Shown: positions 5,316-6,897 of the stretch, piece after piece
How positions within the stretch are numbered: the stretch's first letter is position 1
Layout: each line of letters opens with the position of its first letter
Assembly (NCBI GenBank): GCA_023653245.1
Contig: JAMNXK010000110.1
Span: 1-6,897, forward strand
DNA length: 6,897 nt
From: Tagaea sp.
GTDB lineage: Bacteria; Pseudomonadota; Alphaproteobacteria; CACIAM-22H2
Reading direction: 5' to 3'
Program-made: the position numbers and the translations under genes
Notes under the pieces: model-generated
The model's database searches: none
What the model was told of the DNA's origin: nothing
The model's input: the letters and a program-made list of their open reading frames with translations, nothing else

Positions 5316-6500
5316 TCACGCCGTCGTCGCATCCGGCGTAATGTCCCCGGCGGGGGACGCGAGAGCCGATGCCCATGTTTTTCTGATCGCGTCCATGCGG
5401 GCTTGGCCAGGCAGATCCAAGAACTCGCGCCCGAAGATGGCGCCCAAGCGGTGTTGAATGCCGATATAGCCTGTAAATCGCGGGCGGACCCAGGCGGCTT
5501 CGACGGTCGAAACCGTTTCTTGGAAGGCGTTGCCGAAGAGCGCGTTGGACCTCGCGTCCCGCCACGCTTCAACGCGGCCCGGCTGCCCATGGTTCGCCGC
5601 GAAAATCTCCATCTGCACCGGGGCCGCCGCGACGAACGACACGAAACGCGCCGCGGCTTCGGGCGCCCGGCAACCGGCGGTCACGCCCAACCCCGTTCCG
5701 CCGAGGACCGATCCGCGATGATGCGGCGCCGAGGGGCCGGGGAAAGCGCCGAACGCGAGCGGCTTGGCGAAGTCGCGCTCCGCATGGGTCAAGTAGGCAT
5801 AGGCCGCCGGGCAGAAGACGATCTCGTCGCCCGCTTGCATGGCTTCGTGCAGTTGGATCGCATTTTGGGCCCAGCTGGACGGATGAACATACGGGAGAAT
5901 TCTGAGGAGTTGGCCGGTCGCCTCGTCGAGAACGCGCCGATCGATGGGATCGGCAAGCGGGTCCGCCGCGAAGGGCGCGCCGAGATTCGCGCACAGCGCG
6001 GCAAGCACGAGAAACCCATGCGGATTGAGGCACGCGAGCCCCAGCCATTTCCCCCGAAACCGCAGGCGGCGGCCGAGATCGACGACCTGATCCCATGTGG
6101 AGGGCGGCGGACCGAACTCGGCGAGTAGGTCTGCCCGATACACCGCCGTTTGCGTGGCGCCGTCGACGGGCACGCCCCAAATCGACCCGCCATAGCGATA
6201 GCTGGCGAGAGACGCGCCGACGAAGTCGCCGTCCCGGAGATCCGGCAGGAACTCGTCGGCCGGCCGGAACAATCCGGAGGCCCGGATCGATCCGCAGTAC
6301 GGATGGTCGAACACCACGAGATCGTAACGTTTCGTGACGCCGCCGCCGAGCGCATGCTCGAACCCGGCCAGCGACTGCACGTCCCATTCGATGTCGATCT
6401 CGGGCGCGATTTCTTGAAAAGCGCGCGTCGCCGCGATCATCGGGGCCGTCGCGCGCCGATGCGCCCAGTTGAGACCACGCAGAGCGATCTTCGCCGCCAT
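5316..6500 (-). CDS. Extracellular solute-binding protein family 1-like, without signal peptide
   Basis: The 394-aa protein has the layout of family 1 (sugar/polyamine type) binding proteins: a first lobe with MIAATRAFQEIAPEIDIEW (21-39), the hallmark strand YDLVVFDHPYCG (59-70), IWGVPVDGATQTAVYRADLL (107-126), PPSTWDQVVDLGRRL (132-146), and a second lobe with GDEIVFCPAAYAYL and an Ala-rich PEAAARFVSFVAAAP. The N-terminus, MAAKIALRGLNWAHRRATAP, has no hydrophobic signal segment, so export by Sec or Tat is not evident. A group of such signal-less homologues beginning L-(K/R)-G-(M/L)-x-W-x-H-x-R is known to me from proteobacterial catabolic clusters; their location and role are unclear. Start ATG 6500 has AGGGG upstream and follows the stop of the dehydrogenase gene by 4 bases, so the two are co-transcribed. 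No permease or ATPase for it is in the window. Confidence 0.85.
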   Translation of the reverse strand: MAAKIALRGLNWAHRRATAPMIAATRAFQEIAPEIDIEWDVQSLAGFEHALGGGVTKRYDLVVFDHPYCGSIRASGLFRPADEFLPDLRDGDFVGASLASYRYGGSIWGVPVDGATQTAVYRADLLAEFGPPPSTWDQVVDLGRRLRFRGKWLGLACLNPHGFLVLAALCANLGAPFAADPLADPIDRRVLDEATGQLLRILPYVHPSSWAQNAIQLHEAMQAGDEIVFCPAAYAYLTHAERDFAKPLAFGAFPGPSAPHHRGSVLGGTGLGVTAGCRAPEAAARFVSFVAAAPVQMEIFAANHGQPGRVEAWRDARSNALFGNAFQETVSTVEAAWVRPRFTGYIGIQHRLGAIFGREFLDLPGQARMDAIRKTWASALASPAGDITPDATTA

Positions 6501-6504
6501 TTCG

Positions 6505-6897
6505 CTACCCCTGCATCGGCATATGCGCGCCGCCATCGACCCAGATATTCGTTCCGGTGATGAAGCCGGACGCTTCGCCGCACAACAGCAGGGCGAGACC
6601 CGCGACCTCGTGCGGCTGCCCGGCCCTGCCCATGGGATTCTCGGACTCGACGATGCGCGCCCACTCGGCCGCATCCGCGCGCCGGTGCCGGTTGCGCGGC
6701 GTGACGACAAGGCCCGGCGACAACGTATTGAACGTCACGCCCGAGCGCGCATGGATCTTCGCAAGGTTGCGCATGAGATTCTCCTGCGCGCTTTTCAACG
6801 CGCAATACAGCGACAAATCCGGACGCGGCGAGTTCTGGGTCGTGCTGCCGATTCCCAAGACCCGTCCCCATCCGCGCGCCGCCATCGGCGGCACGGC
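6505..6897 (-). CDS. Short-chain dehydrogenase/reductase (SDR), C-terminal part (5' end outside window)
   Basis: The visible 130 residues cover the catalytic half of an SDR, an NAD(P)-dependent oxidoreductase of the Rossmann fold. The catalytic Ser in GIGSTTQ, Tyr in LSLYCALK and Lys four residues later are present, with 13 residues between Ser and Tyr as usual. These are followed by FNTLSPGLVVTP (counterpart of VNAISPG), GRAGQPHEVAGLALLLCGEASGFITGTNIWVDGGAHM, the standard C-terminus. The nucleotide-binding TGxxxGIG part is beyond the right edge. Substrate is unknown. The gene precedes the signal-less binding-protein gene by 4 bases in the same operon, which suggests a catabolic cluster continuing to the right. 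Confidence 0.93.
   Translation of the reverse strand, partial: AVPPMAARGWGRVLGIGSTTQNSPRPDLSLYCALKSAQENLMRNLAKIHARSGVTFNTLSPGLVVTPRNRHRRADAAEWARIVESENPMGRAGQPHEVAGLALLLCGEASGFITGTNIWVDGGAHMPMQG

Overview
The window is GC-rich and densely coded, in a style typical of an alphaproteobacterium. The taxonomic guess rests on base composition, the NIPSNAP-type tail, the gene families and the Tat-type signal; no marker gene is present, so it is tentative. The central part reads as a nitrogen-scavenging locus.

Layout. The 3' end of a NIPSNAP-like gene enters from the left on + (2-136). A tightly packed six-gene operon on - follows, transcribed from about 4271 down to 194: ABC permease (4235-3423), substrate-binding protein with Tat-like signal (3396-2401), ABC ATPase (2404-1562), then three short genes that together make one nitrile hydratase-type enzyme: beta N-terminal half (1556-1203), beta C-terminal half (1206-907) and the metal-binding alpha subunit with CTLCSC (910-194). 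Junctions are 4-base ATGA or GTGA overlaps, or gaps of 5 and 26 bases. Divergently on + lies a biuret amidohydrolase (BiuH)-like cysteine hydrolase (4362-5039). Between the two units are two back-to-back matches to the sigma-54 -24/-12 promoter, one facing each way, with start sites predicted about 36 and 27 bases before the first start codons.

Next to biuH is the 3' half of a tRNA-Leu(CAA) on - (5052-5106), cut off at the anticodon loop, followed by three 10-bp-phased GGTATA repeats (5170-5199). This looks like the attachment scar of an integrated element whose body would lie to the right. The right part carries a solute-binding protein without signal peptide (6500-5316), preceded by the C-terminal part of a short-chain dehydrogenase/reductase (from the window edge to 6505), both on -.

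How it may work (inference): the importer brings in a small nitrogen-rich compound; the split hydratase adds water to a nitrile or cyanamide-type group; the BiuH-like enzyme cleaves the resulting ureide. A cyano-urea or cyano-guanidine substrate would tie the two enzymes together chemically, because hydrating cyanourea gives biuret and hydrating cyanoguanidine gives guanylurea. The paired sigma-54 promoters fit induction under nitrogen limitation. Substrate identity cannot be read from the sequence.
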